DNA of 64,000 bases from Umezawaea sp049997955 (GCA_049997955.1 JAEBDY010000027.1:1-64000), one strand, 5' to 3'; counted from the first letter of the stretch, positions 25,322-34,178 are shown. Notes: generated by a model not told the origin, from the sequence alone. Numbers and translations are program-made.

Positions 25322-25936
25322 GTGACAGGTCCGCACGAGGGTTTCCAGAGCGGGTACAGGTCGCCGAACGGGGTGGGCTGGACGGCGTTGGCGGCCTTCG
25401 CCGTCGCGTCGCTCGGCTGGGTGCTGAGCGCGCTCGCCGACTGGTACCGCCACGCCGCCGTGGCCGCGCTGGAGGCGGGGGAGGCGGACATCGACTTCGC
25501 GGAGCTGGCGTCCGCGGCCGACTACGTCCGGCTGGCCGGGCTCGTCACCCTGTTCGCGCAGATCGGCGCGGTCCTCGCCTACGCGGCCTGGTACGCGGTC
25601 ATGCGCGGGAACTGCGAGGTCGTCGTGGGCGCGGACCGCCACGAGAAGCGGAAGCGCAGGAGGACGACCGAGGCGTGGCGGCTCAGCGACCCCCGACCGG
25701 GAGCGGTCCGCACTGGCCTGGTCGCGGCGTGGCAGTGGTCGTTCGCCGCGGCCCTCTGGACCTACCTGGCGAGTTCGGTGTTCCGGAGTCCGGAGACCTC
25801 GGCGGCGGACTTCCGCACGACCGCGCTCATCACCACCGCCATCGCCGTGCTCCTCGTGCTCTCCACCTGCTTCGCCGTCCCGGTGGTGCGCGGCATCTCC
25901 CGCGCCCAGTCCGATCCCGCGAACCTGTCCGCCTAG
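25322..25936 (+). CDS. Four-TM membrane protein (DUF4328-like)
   Basis: This 204-residue protein has four hydrophobic segments (GWTALAAFAVASLGWVLSAL, LVTLFAQIGAVLAYAAWYAV, AAWQWSFAAALWTYLASSVF, TTAIAVLLVLSTCFAVPVV). A basic cytoplasmic loop (RHEKRKRRR) lies between the second and third. The pattern recalls DUF4328-type actinobacterial proteins, but no function is known. GTG start at 25322. Its stop overlaps the convergent TetR stop in a shared CTAG. Confidence 0.65.
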   Translation: MTGPHEGFQSGYRSPNGVGWTALAAFAVASLGWVLSALADWYRHAAVAALEAGEADIDFAELASAADYVRLAGLVTLFAQIGAVLAYAAWYAVMRGNCEVVVGADRHEKRKRRRTTEAWRLSDPRPGAVRTGLVAAWQWSFAAALWTYLASSVFRSPETSAADFRTTALITTAIAVLLVLSTCFAVPVVRGISRAQSDPANLSA

Positions 25937-26532
25937 CGCTCCGCGGGGCCGAGGCCGCGCACCAGCAGGAGCACGGACTCGCGCACCTCGGCCAGCGACC
26001 GGTCCGGCTGGAACACCTGCCAGTCCAGCGCGATCACCAGCAGCGTGCCGAACAGCGCGGCGGACGCCGTGCCGACCTGGACGCCCGCGGGGAGCCGCCC
26101 GGCGTCGTGCGCGCGCTGCATCTGCGCCTTCACGATGGACACGATGTCGTCGCGCAGCAGGCTCAGCGTGCCGTGCCACTGGCCGGGCGTCCGCCACAGC
26201 TCGCTGACGAGCAACTGGCCGAACGCGGGGTACTCGGCGAAGAAGCCGAGCATCCCGTCCACCAGCGCGGCCAGCGCGTCCTCGGTCTCGGCCTGCTCCT
26301 CCGCCGGGCGCAACCGGGCGGCGAGCAGGTCGACGCCGTGCCGCAGCAGGGCGTCGACGAGGGCGTCCTTGCTGCCGAAGTTGTAGTAGACGGTGCCCTT
26401 CGCGACCCCGGCCTCGGCGGCGATCTCGTCCACCGTCACGGAGGCCGCACCGCGTTCGCCGACCAGCTTCAGCGCCGCGTCGAACAGCTTCTGCTTGGTG
26501 ACCCCGGTGCGGCCGGGCCGGGGGCCGCTCAC
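25933..26532 (-). CDS. TetR-family regulator
   Basis: This 199-residue regulator has the TetR helix-turn-helix at residues 10-55 (KQKLFDAALKLVGERGAASV ... AGVAKGTVYYNFGSKDALVDAL). The C-terminal ligand domain has the DUF-like TetR_C pattern (FFAEYPAFGQLLVSELWRT). It starts with GTG overlapping the YhgE gene stop (GTGA) and is third in the operon ABC-like, YhgE, TetR. A perfect palindrome just upstream of the first gene is a good autoregulatory operator. The inducer is unknown; export of a toxic compound is plausible. Confidence 0.9.
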   Translation of the reverse strand: MSGPRPGRTGVTKQKLFDAALKLVGERGAASVTVDEIAAEAGVAKGTVYYNFGSKDALVDALLRHGVDLLAARLRPAEEQAETEDALAALVDGMLGFFAEYPAFGQLLVSELWRTPGQWHGTLSLLRDDIVSIVKAQMQRAHDAGRLPAGVQVGTASAALFGTLLVIALDWQVFQPDRSLAEVRESVLLLVRGLGPAER

Positions 26533-28409
26533 AGCACGAGTTCCGGCTTCAGCCGCGACGGCGTCCACACCCGCTGCCGGTGCGCGGCGAACGTCGACAC
26601 CGCCAGCGCGCCCACGAGGTACGCCACGAGCACCAGCGCGTCGTGGCCGACGCCGCCCAGCTCGCCGCCGTACATGAGGTGGCGCAGCCCGTCCACCGCG
26701 TAGCCCATCGGCAAACCGTAGTGCAGCGGGTACAGCGGCTCGGGGATGGTCTGCCACGGGAACGTGCCGCCCGCGCTCACCAGCTGCAGGATGAGCAGCA
26801 CCAGCCCGACGAACTTGCCGACCGCGCCCAGCAGGGCGTTGAGGGCGTGCAGGACCGCGACGAACGTCATCGACGTCAGGAACAGGAAGGCCAGCGTGCC
26901 CACGGGGTCGCTCGGCCGGATGTCCACGACCAGCGTGACCGCGGAGAACATGACGACCACCTGCGCGAGGCCGAGCAGCGCGCCGGGCAGCCAGCCGCCG
27001 ATCGCGACCCGCACCGCCGACTGGCCCGCGGCCAGCGCCCGCCTGGACAGCGGCCGCAGCAGGAGGAACAGCACGAACGCGCCGATCCACGTGGCCAGCC
27101 CGAGGAAGAACGGGGCGAGGCCCGCGCCGTAGGTGCCCGCGGCGGTCTGGCTGACGCCGCGCACGTTCACCGGGTCGCCGATGGTCTTCGCGGTCGACTC
27201 GCGGGTCGGGTCGTCGGGGTTCGGGATCTGGCCGACGCCCTCGTTGAGGCCGTCGCGCAGCTTCGTGGTGCCGTCGACCAGCTGCTGCTCGCCGTCCCGC
27301 AGCTCGGTGGCGCCGTCGCGCAGCTGCACCGCGCCGGACGCGAGGGTGCCCGCGCCGTCGTCGAGCCTGCCGATCGCGTCGGTCAGCGCGGGTGTCGAGG
27401 CCGCGAGCTGCGCGGCTCCGTCGGACACCTGCTTGGCCCCGTTGGCGAGCTGCCGGAGCTGGCCCGCCGCGCCCTGCACCTTGCCGTTGGCGTCGTCGAC
27501 CGGGGCCTTGGCCTGGCCCAACGCGGTCAGCACCTGCCGCACGTCCTCCTCGGCCATGCCCGCGGCCCGCAGCTTCGCGGCGATGTCGCCGTTGACCTGG
27601 TCGAGCCCGGTCACCAGAGCCTGCGCCTTCGCGGCGTAGTCCTCGGCGGTCGTCGCGGCCGTCTCGTTGCCGTCGGACACCTGCTTGGCGCCGTTGGCCA
27701 GCTGCTGGGACTTGAGCGGCAGGTCCTTCGTCTGCGCCTGGAGCTGGTCCAGCCCGTTCGCCAGGGTCCCGGCGCCGGTCGCCAACGGGACCGCGCCGTC
27801 CACGAGCTGCTGGGTGCCGGTCAGCGCGGTCTGCTGCGCGTCGGCGAGCTCGGTCGCGCCGTCGGCCGCCTCGACGGTCTTCTGCCGGATCGTGGAGAAG
27901 CCGAGGAGCAGCTTGTCCGCGGCCTCCTCGCCGATCTTCACCGACACCGACCTGCGGACCTCCGTGACGACCTGGTTCGCGATCGTGCTGCCGAGGTAGT
28001 TGTTGGCGTCGTTGGTGGTCAGCGTGATCACGCCCTGGCGCGGGGTGAAGTCGCCGGAGGAGGAGAGGGCCTGCGAGAAGTCCTCGGGCAGGGTCAGCGC
28101 GAACGTGTAGGTGCCGTCGCGGACGCCCTTCTCGGCCTCGTCCTCGGTGACCTGCCGCCAGTCGAACTTGCCACCCCGGACCAGCTCGTCGGCCACGTCG
28201 CGGCCCGCGTGCAGCCGGTCGGTGCCCTTGTCGGCCACGACGAGCGCGGCGGGCACGTGCTTCAGGTTCGAGTACGGGTCCTTGTTGGCGTACAGGTAGA
28301 GCGACGCGTAGAGCAGCGGCACGAGCGCCAGCGCCAGCAGGGCGAGCTTGGGGAGCGTGCCGGAGCTGACCCGGCGCAGTTCGTTGAGCGCCATCCGAAT
28401 CGCGGTCAC
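26529..28409 (-). CDS. YhgE/Pip-domain membrane protein
   Basis: This 626-residue protein has an N-terminal membrane helix (LPKLALLALALVPLLYASLYLY) and a long extracellular helical stalk, about residues 140-400. The stalk holds repeated LANGAKQVSDG, AAQLAAS and LRDGATELRDGEQQLVDG heptad-like units. Five C-terminal membrane helices follow (about residues 430-610). This is the layout of YhgE/Pip proteins, relatives of phage infection protein and ESX-associated membrane proteins. Related to ABC-2 type permeases, it may work with the adjacent ATPase-like protein. It overlaps genes on both sides by 4 bp. Confidence 0.88.
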   Translation of the reverse strand: MTAIRMALNELRRVSSGTLPKLALLALALVPLLYASLYLYANKDPYSNLKHVPAALVVADKGTDRLHAGRDVADELVRGGKFDWRQVTEDEAEKGVRDGTYTFALTLPEDFSQALSSSGDFTPRQGVITLTTNDANNYLGSTIANQVVTEVRRSVSVKIGEEAADKLLLGFSTIRQKTVEAADGATELADAQQTALTGTQQLVDGAVPLATGAGTLANGLDQLQAQTKDLPLKSQQLANGAKQVSDGNETAATTAEDYAAKAQALVTGLDQVNGDIAAKLRAAGMAEEDVRQVLTALGQAKAPVDDANGKVQGAAGQLRQLANGAKQVSDGAAQLAASTPALTDAIGRLDDGAGTLASGAVQLRDGATELRDGEQQLVDGTTKLRDGLNEGVGQIPNPDDPTRESTAKTIGDPVNVRGVSQTAAGTYGAGLAPFFLGLATWIGAFVLFLLLRPLSRRALAAGQSAVRVAIGGWLPGALLGLAQVVVMFSAVTLVVDIRPSDPVGTLAFLFLTSMTFVAVLHALNALLGAVGKFVGLVLLILQLVSAGGTFPWQTIPEPLYPLHYGLPMGYAVDGLRHLMYGGELGGVGHDALVLVAYLVGALAVSTFAAHRQRVWTPSRLKPELVL

Positions 28410-29092
28410 GCCGTCGTCTCCTGAACTTCTTGTTCTGCCGCTGTCGCTTCTTCGTCGGGGGTGTCGTCGGGGGTGTTGTCCTCGCCGAGCCGCGCGGCCG
28501 GGACGTCCAGCAGCCGCGCCGTGCTGGTCGAGCAGAGCACCACGACCGAGCGCTCGGGGGTGACCCGCTCCTTGGCCAGCGCCAGCCAGGTCTCCGGCGT
28601 GCCGTGGTAGCGGTCAGGGCTGTCGAGGACGATGGTCCCGACGCCGGGCCGGGCGGCGGCCAGCTCCAGCAGCAGCGCGCACCGCAGGTCGGCGGGCACG
28701 TGCTCGAAGCGGCTGTCCGCGTGCGCGTCGGCGTCGTGGTCGACCAGCCAGTCCGCGACGGCCTTGCGGCCGCTGCGCTCGCCGATCATGGCCAGCTCCT
28801 CGCCGATGACGGTGCTCAGCGTCAGCGCGGCCTCGGGCTCGTTGACCTCCGGCGCGTCCACGAGGGCGACGCGCTCGCGCAGCTCGGAGGGGTTGTCCCG
28901 GCCGTCGAGCAGCACGGAGCCGGTGCTGGGCCGGAGCCTGCCGGACAGGGCGAGGCCGAGCGCGGTGTGGCCCGCGCCGGGGTCGCCCGCGACGAGCGCG
29001 AACTCGCCCGCGCCGATCCGCAGGGTGGTCGGCCGCAGCAGCGGGCCGTGCGCCCCCGTGACGCCGACGCGCTGGGCGTGGATCTCCACCAT
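28406..29092 (-). CDS. Degenerate ABC-transporter ATPase-like protein
   Basis: This 228-residue protein aligns with an ABC ATPase from its start (EIHAQRVGVTGAHGPLLRPT). However, Walker A reads GDPGAGHTAL with His in place of the essential Lys. Walker B reads GTIVLDSPDRYHG, with Ser replacing the catalytic Glu, and no LSGGQ-like signature is present (FEHVPADLRCALLLELAAA). It ends in an acidic tail (DNTPDDTPDEEATAAEQEVQ). It is probably unable to hydrolyse ATP and may be structural or regulatory for the YhgE protein. ATG at 29092, first gene of the TetR-controlled operon. Confidence 0.8.
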   Translation of the reverse strand: MVEIHAQRVGVTGAHGPLLRPTTLRIGAGEFALVAGDPGAGHTALGLALSGRLRPSTGSVLLDGRDNPSELRERVALVDAPEVNEPEAALTLSTVIGEELAMIGERSGRKAVADWLVDHDADAHADSRFEHVPADLRCALLLELAAARPGVGTIVLDSPDRYHGTPETWLALAKERVTPERSVVVLCSTSTARLLDVPAARLGEDNTPDDTPDEEATAAEQEVQETTA

Positions 29093-29099
29093 TGCCTCC

Positions 29100-29121
29100 T
29101 TGAACTGACCGGTCAGTTCAA
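29100..29121. promoter_or_regulatory. TetR operator (perfect 22-bp palindrome)
   Basis: TTGAACTGACC (29100-29110) is followed directly by its exact complement GGTCAGTTCAA (29111-29121). It lies 8 bp upstream of the first gene of the ABC-like/YhgE/TetR operon, overlapping the likely promoter or 5' end. The length and symmetry fit a TetR dimer site. Confidence 0.82.
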
Positions 29122-29195
29122 ATAGTGGCGCGCAGGGGAGGGCCTCGCAACCGGAAGCGGTGTGACGTTCTCGGCAACCTCGCGAAACGGACTGC

Positions 29196-30128
29196 TCAGC
29201 GCAGCGCGAAGGCCGGGCGCACTTCCCACACGGTCCACAGTGGACGATAGCCCTGCCGCGGCCAGAACACCGAGGAGAGCGGGTTCGGCGGGTTGTAGTA
29301 GAGGTACGTGCCGACCGTGCCGAGCCGTTGCAGCTCGCGGTGCGCGAACGCCATCAGCTGCTGGCCGATCCCGGTCCCGCGCGCGCCCGGCAGCACGGAC
29401 AGGCAGTTCACGTAGCCCCAGCGCCCGTGCGGCAGCCGGGTCGACGTCCAGTTGCCCGGCTCCGACGACACGACCGCGCACTCCGCGAGCGCCACCGCGA
29501 TGCCGTCCCGCTCGGCGAGCCACGCGGGCCCGCCCGACGCGAGCCGCTCGCCCAGCGTCCGGCGCTTGAGCGCGACCGCCTCCGGCCGGGCGACCGTCGA
29601 GCCGACCAGTGACGAGTAGTGCAGCTCGGCCAGCGCCAGTTGCAGCACCGCGTCCAGGTCCTTCGGCGTGGCCCGGCGGATCCGCAGCGTCGGCGGAGGA
29701 CCCGCGTTCGGACCGCTGGGGTGCCGCCGGATCGCGATCGCCGACAGCGGCACCAGGCCGTGGTCGAGGAACGCCTTGGTCGCCTCGGTGTCCCGGCTCG
29801 GCCAGCTCACCACGCAGGAGGAGTCCATCTCGGCCCCGCCGACCCGGTCCATCGTCCGACGCCACGACCGCAGCAGCGCGTCCATGCCGCGCCCGCCGGA
29901 CGCGCCGAGCAGCGGCGTCAGCTCCCACACCTCGGTGGCCGACCACAGCCGGTGCAGCGACGTCCGCTCGTACACCTGCCGCTGGAGGACGCCCGCCACC
30001 CGCGTGCCGTCCGGCAGGGCCGCGGTGAGCACGTCGCCGTCCGGCGGTTCCGGCACCTGCGGCAGCATCGGGTCGAGGGACGCGAAACGCGCGGACTGCG
30101 CGTCCAGCAGCCCTCGACCGACCGTCAT
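29196..30128 (-). CDS. GNAT-family N-acetyltransferase (310 aa)
   Basis: The C-terminal half is a clear GNAT domain: LRIRRATPKDLDAVLQLALA, GYVNCLSVLPGARGTGIGQQL with the acetyl-CoA loop ARGTGIG, and LYYNPPNPLSSVFWPRQGYR. The N-terminal 150 residues look like a degenerate second GNAT fold, as in tandem-GNAT proteins. Acceptor unknown. ATG at 30128. It reads away from the YhgE operon's operator and has no obvious operon partner. Confidence 0.78.
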   Translation of the reverse strand: MTVGRGLLDAQSARFASLDPMLPQVPEPPDGDVLTAALPDGTRVAGVLQRQVYERTSLHRLWSATEVWELTPLLGASGGRGMDALLRSWRRTMDRVGGAEMDSSCVVSWPSRDTEATKAFLDHGLVPLSAIAIRRHPSGPNAGPPPTLRIRRATPKDLDAVLQLALAELHYSSLVGSTVARPEAVALKRRTLGERLASGGPAWLAERDGIAVALAECAVVSSEPGNWTSTRLPHGRWGYVNCLSVLPGARGTGIGQQLMAFAHRELQRLGTVGTYLYYNPPNPLSSVFWPRQGYRPLWTVWEVRPAFALR

Positions 30129-30219
30129 GGGGCCAGGCTACGACGTGGGATCCGCTGGACCGGGCGCCCCGCCGGTCCACTCGGGCTACCGGGTGAACGG
30201 ACCGGGTGAGCGGCTCCGA

Positions 30220-31050
30220 TCAGCGCTTGAGGGTGCGGAAGATCGCGGTGCCGGGGAAGAGCCTGCCGCGCAGCGGGCTCCACTGCCCCCACTCGCGGTC
30301 GTGGCCCTCCGGCCACTCGGGTTCGAGCAGGTCCACCAGCTCCAGGCCCGCGTCCGCGAGCTGCCGGACGTAGTCGCCGACGGTCCGGTGGTGCTCCACG
30401 TAGGTGGCCCGACCCAGCTCGTCGACCTCGACGTACGGCGTCCGGTCGAAGTACGACTGGGTGACGGTCAGGCCGCCGGGACCGGGGTCGTCCGGGAAGA
30501 TCCACCTGATCGGGTGAGTCACGGCGAACACCCACGGCGCTCCGGGCCGCAGCACCCGCGACACCTCGCGCATGACCGTGCCGGAGTCCGCCACGAACGG
30601 CACCGCGCCGAACGCCGAGCAGGCCGCGTCGAACGACCCGTCCGCGAACGGCAGCTGGTCGGCGGAAGCCTGGACCAGCGGTACGTCGATCCCGGTCTCG
30701 CGGTTCGCGGCGGCGGCGTGCCGCAGCATGCCCTCGGAGATGTCGAACGCGACCGGGCGCGCGCCCTGCGCGGCGAGCCACCGGGCGCACGGCGCCGAGC
30801 CGCAGCCGACCTCCAGCACCCGCTTGCCCACCACGTCCCCGAGCAGCCGCGCGTCCTCCTCGCGGACCCCCTCCGGGCACCACATGAAGTCGGCGGCGCC
30901 GAGGAAGTCGCCGTGCTCGGCGTGGTAGTCGTCGGCGTCGGCGTCCCACCAGATCCGGTTGGCGGTGCGCGACTCGGCGGCGTCCACGGGCCTCTTGGCG
31001 ATCCCGGTCGTGCCGAGGGCGAGTTCGGCACTGGCGTGCTGCGTGGACAC
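30220..31050 (-). CDS. Class I SAM-dependent methyltransferase
   Basis: This 276-residue methyltransferase has motif I VLEVGCGSAPCARWLAAQG, the acidic residue in PVAFDISEGML, motif II/III PLVQASADQLPFADGSFDA and the Methyltransf_11 pattern up to LRPGAPWVFAVTHP. The N-terminal NRIWWDADADDYHAEHGDFL and the position divergent from rpsA are conserved in many actinobacteria. Substrate unknown. GTG start at 31050. Confidence 0.85.
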   Translation of the reverse strand: MSTQHASAELALGTTGIAKRPVDAAESRTANRIWWDADADDYHAEHGDFLGAADFMWCPEGVREEDARLLGDVVGKRVLEVGCGSAPCARWLAAQGARPVAFDISEGMLRHAAAANRETGIDVPLVQASADQLPFADGSFDAACSAFGAVPFVADSGTVMREVSRVLRPGAPWVFAVTHPIRWIFPDDPGPGGLTVTQSYFDRTPYVEVDELGRATYVEHHRTVGDYVRQLADAGLELVDLLEPEWPEGHDREWGQWSPLRGRLFPGTAIFRTLKR

Positions 31051-31075
31051 ACTGCTCCTAACGTGGGGTACCGGT

Positions 31076-31105
31076 TTGCCCGCTGGTCGCGAAGCCGCGT
31101 ACGAT
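31076..31105 (+). promoter_or_regulatory. Promoter of rpsA
   Basis: TTGCCC (31076-31081) and TACGAT (31100-31105) are separated by 18 bp, a good housekeeping-sigma promoter. It gives rpsA a leader of about 125 nt, which is unusual among the many short leaders here. Confidence 0.6.
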
Positions 31106-31239
31106 ACCGCCTGCGTAGTGGGTTAGCTCTGCCCATGATCCAGTAGCACGAAAACTGGCCTGTGGAGGTCGGGTGTGCCCGCCGCGCGAAGCACTTTGCA
31201 GGCCACCCAATCCCAATCCGTACCGGAGCCACCTACCTA

Positions 31240-32730
31240 ATGTCCACCGACACCACCATTGTCCCGGTCGCCAAGGCGCCGAAGCAGGTCGCGATCAACG
31301 ATATCGGTACGGAGGAGGACTTCCTCGCCGCTATCGACAAGACGATCAAGTACTTCAACGACGGCGACATCGTCGAAGGCACGATCGTCAAGGTCGACCG
31401 GGACGAGGTCCTGCTCGACATCGGCTACAAGACCGAGGGCGTCATCCCCTCGCGCGAGTTGTCGATCAAGCACGACGTTGACCCCAACGATGTTGTGAAG
31501 GTCGGCGACGAGGTCGAGGCCCTCGTTCTCCAGAAGGAGGACAAGGAAGGTCGGCTGATCCTCTCCAAGAAGCGCGCTCAGTACGAGCGCGCCTGGGGCA
31601 CCATCGAGGCGCTCAAGGAGAAGGACGAGCCGGTCAAGGGCACCGTCATCGAGGTGGTCAAGGGTGGTCTCATCCTCGACATCGGCCTGCGCGGCTTCCT
31701 CCCCGCGTCGCTGGTCGAGATGCGCCGCGTGCGCGACCTCCAGCCCTACGTCGGCCGCGAACTCGAAGCCAAGATCATCGAGCTGGACAAGAACCGCAAC
31801 AACGTGGTCCTGTCCCGCCGTGCGTGGCTCGAGCAGACGCAGTCCGAGGTCCGCAGCGAGTTCCTCAACCAGCTGCAGAAGGGCCAGGTCCGCAAGGGCG
31901 TCGTGTCCTCGATCGTCAACTTCGGTGCCTTCGTGGACCTGGGTGGCGTCGACGGCCTGGTGCACGTCTCGGAGCTGTCCTGGAAGCACATCGACCACCC
32001 GTCCGAGGTTGTCGAGGTCGGCCAGGAAGTCACCGTCGAGGTCCTCGACGTCGACATGGAGCGCGAGCGCGTGTCGCTGTCGCTCAAGGCGACGCAGGAA
32101 GACCCGTGGCGCCAGTTCGCCCGCACCCACGCCATCGGCCAGATCGTGCCCGGCAAGGTCACGAAGCTGGTTCCGTTCGGCGCGTTCGTCCGCGTGGACG
32201 AGGGCATCGAGGGCCTGGTGCACATCTCCGAGCTGGCCGAGCGCCACGTCGAGATCCCGGAGCAGGTCGTGCAGGTCGGCGACGACGTCATGGTCAAGGT
32301 CATCGACATCGACCTGGACCGTCGCCGCATCTCCCTCTCGCTGAAGCAGGCGAACGAGGGCTTCACGGTCGACTCCGAGTTCGACCCGACGCAGTACGGC
32401 ATGGCCGCCGAGTACGACGCCGAGGGCAACTACATCTACCCCGAAGGCTTCGACGTCGAGAGCCAGGAGTGGCAGGACGGCTTCGACAAGCAGCGTGAGG
32501 AGTGGGAGCGTCAGTACGCTGAGGCCCACACTCGTTACGAGGCCCACATGAAGCAGGTCGCCAAGGCCGCTGCCGCCGAGGAAGAGGCTGCTGGGGAGAC
32601 CAACTACTCCTCCAGTGGCGAAGCCCCGGCTGCCGCGTCCAGCACCGGCGCCCCGGCCCAGTCCGGCGGCACCCTTGCCAGCGACGAGCAGCTCGCCCTT
32701 CTCCGCGAGAAGCTGTCGGGCGGCGCCTGA
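31240..32730 (+). CDS. rpsA: 30S ribosomal protein S1
   Basis: This 496-residue protein has four S1 RNA-binding domains, each with the typical Val/Gly beta-barrel: about residues 45-115 (GDIVEGTIVKVDRDEVLLDI), 130-200 (KGTVIEVVKGGLILDI), 215-290 (RKGVVSSIVNFGAFVDLGG) and 300-380 (PGKVTKLVPFGAFVRVDEG). An acidic/Ala-rich C-terminal tail follows. It recruits mRNA to the 30S subunit and is reported in mycobacteria to affect trans-translation. Codon use shifts to the optimal, C-ending set of highly expressed genes. ATG 31240 (MSTDTTIVPVAKAPK) is the family start. A strong terminator follows. Confidence 0.96.
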   Translation: MSTDTTIVPVAKAPKQVAINDIGTEEDFLAAIDKTIKYFNDGDIVEGTIVKVDRDEVLLDIGYKTEGVIPSRELSIKHDVDPNDVVKVGDEVEALVLQKEDKEGRLILSKKRAQYERAWGTIEALKEKDEPVKGTVIEVVKGGLILDIGLRGFLPASLVEMRRVRDLQPYVGRELEAKIIELDKNRNNVVLSRRAWLEQTQSEVRSEFLNQLQKGQVRKGVVSSIVNFGAFVDLGGVDGLVHVSELSWKHIDHPSEVVEVGQEVTVEVLDVDMERERVSLSLKATQEDPWRQFARTHAIGQIVPGKVTKLVPFGAFVRVDEGIEGLVHISELAERHVEIPEQVVQVGDDVMVKVIDIDLDRRRISLSLKQANEGFTVDSEFDPTQYGMAAEYDAEGNYIYPEGFDVESQEWQDGFDKQREEWERQYAEAHTRYEAHMKQVAKAAAAEEEAAGETNYSSSGEAPAAASSTGAPAQSGGTLASDEQLALLREKLSGGA

Positions 32731-32761
32731 TCCCCAGGGATCACTAGCCAAGTCCCACTGA

Positions 32762-32797
32762 CGAAGCCCCGCACCACTCAGGTGGTGCGGGGCTTCG
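32762..32797 (+). terminator. rpsA terminator
   Basis: CGAAGCCCCGCACCAC (32762-32777) pairs perfectly with 32782-32797 around a TCAG loop, 32 bp after the stop. Confidence 0.88.
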
Positions 32798-32856
32798 CCG
32801 TTCCCGAACCACCAACGGGCAGACAGTGGGCCACTCCTCAGCCCTCACTGAGCACC

Positions 32857-33180
32857 ACGGTGGTCGGCTTGATTCCACTCGCCAGCAAGCCCTCACCCGA
32901 TCGAGGACCGAACCGACCACCTGAAACTTCGGTGAGCCCGCCGCTGCGGCCGCCACGGTGGTCGCTCAACCTCCGACTCGCCAGCGAGCTTCACCCCAAC
33001 CGAAGAACGGACCAACCGCCGAACCAACTCGCCACCAACCCAGGGCACTCACGGTGGTCGCTCAACCTCCGACTCGCCAGCGAGCTTCACCCCAACCGAA
33101 GAACGGACCAACCGCCGAACCAACTCGCCACCAACCCAGGGCACTCACGGTGGTCGCTCAACCTCCGACGAGTCGCTCAA
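32857..33180. repeat. 96-bp tandem repeats in non-coding DNA
   Basis: Two adjacent units, 32955-33050 and 33051-33146, are identical over 96 bp (each begins ACGGTGGTCGCTCAACCTCC). A partial third unit starts at 33147 and a diverged unit at 32857 shares the ACGGTGGTCG start and CACTCGCCAGC. The sequence is purine/pyrimidine-skewed (plus strand rich in C and A). No convincing coding frame or promoter lies in it. Exact identity implies recent duplication. Confidence 0.92.
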
Positions 33181-33270
33181 CTCCCCACCCACCACAAGCT
33201 CTCCTCCCCACGCAGACCGACCGGAACCCAGTGCCAACTCACCACCCAAGAGCCGAACCCAGACCCCACC

Positions 33271-33360
33271 CTGCCCCCGATCCCTAGCGCGTTCATGCCC
33301 GTTTGGCTTTGTCAAGGCATCTTTCCCGCCTTGACAAAGCCAAACGGGCATAGAAACAAT
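33271..33360 (+). repeat. Dispersed hairpin repeat, copy 3 (perfect 24-bp stem)
   Basis: Conserved block CTGCCCCCGATCCCTAGCGC (33271-33290) leads into the stem 33295-33318 (ATGCCCGTTTGGC, then TTTGTCAAGGC). Its exact complement is 33328-33351, and the loop ATCTTTCCC is 33319-33327. Outer arm ATGCCCGTTTGGC has no similarity to that of copy 2 apart from the first bases. It lies in the 809-bp gap between rpsA and the lipoprotein gene. Confidence 0.95.
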
Positions 33361-33539
33361 CAAAAAATCGGGGAGAGGCACCCCCTCGCACCCACCCCCA
33401 AGCCCACCCCCGAACCCCCACCATCACCCCATTCGCGAACAGGCTTCACGAACCCCACCCCAACCCGATCCGGTCAACCTCAACACCACCCGGCGGGCCG
33501 CTTGGATTCGGCCGTCCGGCCTACTAGGTTCGGTCTCCT

Positions 33540-34166
33540 ATGGTTGGTGCCTGGTTCCAGAAGCTGACGGTCGGTTCGGTGTTGCCCTTGTGCGCCATGG
33601 CTTTGGTGGCTTGTGCGACACCGAAGCGCCCTGCCGCGCCGCCTCCGCAGATCCCCACGATCGTGGTGCCCACCTCGGTGACCCGGACCCCGGTCATGGC
33701 GGACCGCCCGCTGCCCGAGGCGTGCGAGTTGATCGTCCCAACCGAACAGGTCGCTCAGGCGCTCGGCCAGGAAATCGCCAAGCCGACGGAGATCATCGGC
33801 ATCGAGGAGCCGTCGATCGCCCGCACCGGCAAGATCGACTGCTACTACGGCATCCCGGACGGCAAGGCGCTGGCGCACGCGGTCCTGGTCATCGGCATCT
33901 CCACCTACGCGGACGAGGCTTCCGCCCAGCAGCGGGTCACCGAGAGCCTGGACGCGGAACGCCAGGACGGAGCCACGGTCACCGACGTCGAGGTGGGCAA
34001 GCAGCGGGGCAACCTGGTCACCACCGCGCCGGAGCGCCTCCTCATCGGTTCCCTCGGCAAGTCCACGTTCGTGGTCAGGGCGAAGGCGGGTCTGCTCCCC
34101 GATGACAAGCTCCCCGGTGTGCTCGCGGGATTCGCCGTCCAGTCGATGACCCAGCAGATCTCCTGA
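33540..34166 (+). CDS. Putative lipoprotein (DUF3558-like)
   Basis: This 208-residue protein has a signal peptide with lipobox (VLPLCAMALVACATP), so the mature protein is anchored by Cys 25. A Pro-rich linker follows, then a compact domain with two Cys (EACELIVPTEQVAQALG and GKIDCYYGIPDG) resembling DUF3558-type actinobacterial lipoproteins. No enzymatic motif. ATG at 33540 lies 8 bp after a TAGGTT hexamer and may be leaderless. It ends 12 bp before coaE and may be co-transcribed with it. Confidence 0.75.
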   Translation: MVGAWFQKLTVGSVLPLCAMALVACATPKRPAAPPPQIPTIVVPTSVTRTPVMADRPLPEACELIVPTEQVAQALGQEIAKPTEIIGIEEPSIARTGKIDCYYGIPDGKALAHAVLVIGISTYADEASAQQRVTESLDAERQDGATVTDVEVGKQRGNLVTTAPERLLIGSLGKSTFVVRAKAGLLPDDKLPGVLAGFAVQSMTQQIS

Positions 34167-34178
34167 AAGACTGACCCC

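Noticed and set aside
32955..33146. CRISPR array
   Set aside because: The 96-bp units are contiguous and identical with no variable spacers, and no cas genes are present.
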